DNA of 64,000 nt from Roseicyclus mahoneyensis (GTDB lineage: Bacteria; Pseudomonadota; Alphaproteobacteria; Rhodobacterales; Rhodobacteraceae). Below the pieces are notes generated by a model. It had not been told where the DNA came from. It did not search any database and saw only the letters and a list, made by a program, of their open reading frames with translations. Shown piece by piece: positions 63,094 through 64,000 of the stretch. Made by a program: the position numbers and the translations under genes. The stretch covers positions 62,001 to 126,000 of the forward strand of contig NZ_QGGW01000003.1 of the NCBI RefSeq assembly GCF_003148775.1, read 5' to 3'. Every line of letters begins with the position of its first letter. The stretch's first letter is position 1.

Positions 63094-64000
63094 ATGACGC
63101 AACCCTATGAAGAGCCCGGACCGGTCGAGCGCGACTGGTCGGACGCGATTTCCTCGATCGAGGAAATCCTCGACGAGGCGCGCAACGGCCACATGTTCAT
63201 TCTCGTCGATCACGAGGACCGCGAGAACGAGGGTGATCTGGTGATCCCCGCGCAATGGGCCACACCCGATGTGATCAACTTCATGGCCACCCATGGCCGC
63301 GGGCTGATCTGCCTGTCGATGACCTCCGCGCGGATCGACGAATTGGGCCTGCCGCTCATGTCGACCAACAATTCCTCGCGCCACGAAACCGCCTTCACCC
63401 TGTCGATCGAGGCGCGCGAGGGCGTGACCACCGGCATCTCGGCCGCCGACCGCGCGCGCACCGTGCAGGTCGCGATCGACGCCAGCCGCGGCGCGCAGGA
63501 TATCGCCACGCCCGGCCATGTCTTTCCGCTGCGCGCCAAGGATGGCGGCGTTCTGGTCCGCGCGGGCCATACCGAGGCGGCGGTCGATATCTCGCGGCTG
63601 GCCGGCCTCAACCCCTCGGGCGTGATCTGCGAGATCATGAACGAGGACGGCACCATGGCGCGTCTGCCCGATCTGGTGGCCTTCGCGCAGCGCCATAACC
63701 TCAAGATCGGCACGATCAGCGACCTGATTTCCTACCGCCGCCGCCACGACAATCTGGTCAAGGTCCGGCAAGAACAGACCATCACCAGCGAGTTCGGCGG
63801 CGAGTGGGTGATGCGGATCTACACCGACGAGACGCAGGGCGCCGAACATATCGCGCTGGTCAAGGGCGACATCACCACGCCCGAGCCGGTGCTGGTGCGG
63901 ATGCACGCGATGGACCCGTTGCTTGACGTGGTGGGTGCAGGCCCCAAGGGCCGCGCGGCCGAATTCGGCGACGCGATGCGCCTGATCGCGGACGAGGGGC
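63094..64000 (+). CDS. ribB: Dihydroxybutanone-phosphate synthase with degenerate GCHII-like domain (partial)
   Basis: The frame runs to the window edge, so the C-terminal end is missing. The N-terminal 200 residues are a complete DHBP synthase (DHEDRENEGDLV at 39-50, SSRHETAFT), which makes dihydroxybutanone phosphate from ribulose 5-phosphate. The C-terminal part aligns with GTP cyclohydrolase II up to VLVRMH, but where GCHII has the zinc cysteines (pattern C...RCDCG) it reads AMDPLLDVVGAGPKGRAAEFG (about 272-292). So the cyclohydrolase activity is probably lost, as in RibBX-type proteins. ATG 63094 is preferred; in-frame ATGs at 63088 and 63082 are possible. Confidence 0.88.
   Translation, partial: MTQPYEEPGPVERDWSDAISSIEEILDEARNGHMFILVDHEDRENEGDLVIPAQWATPDVINFMATHGRGLICLSMTSARIDELGLPLMSTNNSSRHETAFTLSIEAREGVTTGISAADRARTVQVAIDASRGAQDIATPGHVFPLRAKDGGVLVRAGHTEAAVDISRLAGLNPSGVICEIMNEDGTMARLPDLVAFAQRHNLKIGTISDLISYRRRHDNLVKVRQEQTITSEFGGEWVMRIYTDETQGAEHIALVKGDITTPEPVLVRMHAMDPLLDVVGAGPKGRAAEFGDAMRLIADEG

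Overview
The window is high-GC, densely packed bacterial chromosome. Its gene families point to an alphaproteobacterium of the order Rhodobacterales: a soxBDAG heterotetrameric sarcosine oxidase operon, dnaG-rpoD, nrdR-ribD, a FAD-SelD fusion, TadE/TadG proteins and several small Rhodobacterales-type membrane proteins. I see no tRNA or rRNA gene, CRISPR array, integrase or transposase. Most of the window is chromosomal core, with accessory islets.

Layout. 1-8602: a class V aminotransferase, YgfZ, a coupled operon yghU / DUF3253 / ogt, a fused aconitase-X enzyme and ileS. 8779-15459: a minus-strand run of ycjX, ycjF, an unusual cyclic-nucleotide-domain flavoprotein, a ChaC-type gamma-glutamylcyclotransferase, an EamA transporter and a VIT/CCC1 metal transporter. 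15582-26349: truA, then a minus-strand run of DUF3108, hrpB, FAD-selD, an orphan molybdenum-hydroxylase large subunit and a DUF2235 hydrolase, then meaB on the plus strand. 26383-31604: HlyU-family protein, globin, a small membrane protein, rpoD and dnaG. 31752-37665: the sarcosine oxidase operon, with a secreted protein inserted between soxB and soxD. 37773-40549: a TadE/TadE/TadG trio. 40790-46622: glutamate dehydrogenase, an NAD-binding dehydrogenase, pirin, an alpha/beta hydrolase and small membrane proteins. 46725-47618: an AT-rich glycosyltransferase that looks acquired. 47917-54410: lepA, a DsrE-like secreted protein, a relic of a low-molecular-weight tyrosine phosphatase, a sirtuin, a copper-chaperone pair, a GST and rpmB. 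54607-64000: a DUF2161 nuclease-like protein, nrdR, ribD, a capsule-initiation cluster (kpsS, kpsD/wza-like, kpsC), ribE, an unknown gene, and ribB with a degenerate second domain.

Genes that work together. SoxB/D/A/G form one oxidase that demethylates sarcosine, and glutamate dehydrogenase lies close by. KpsS and KpsC would build the Kdo linker of a capsule and the lipoprotein between them would export it; they sit between ribD, which ends in an intrinsic terminator, and ribE. DnaG and RpoD form the usual macromolecular-synthesis pair, here without rpsU.

Leads most worth following: the flavoprotein that keeps a thioredoxin-reductase fold but has lost the CxxC (11313-12938); the FAD-SelD fusion upstream of an orphan molybdenum hydroxylase subunit; a dispersed intergenic element that ends next to the Shine-Dalgarno of two genes; the phosphatase relic at 50760-50926; the candidate CTG-start small protein at 46392-46622; and the loss of the zinc cysteines in the GTP-cyclohydrolase-like half of RibB.
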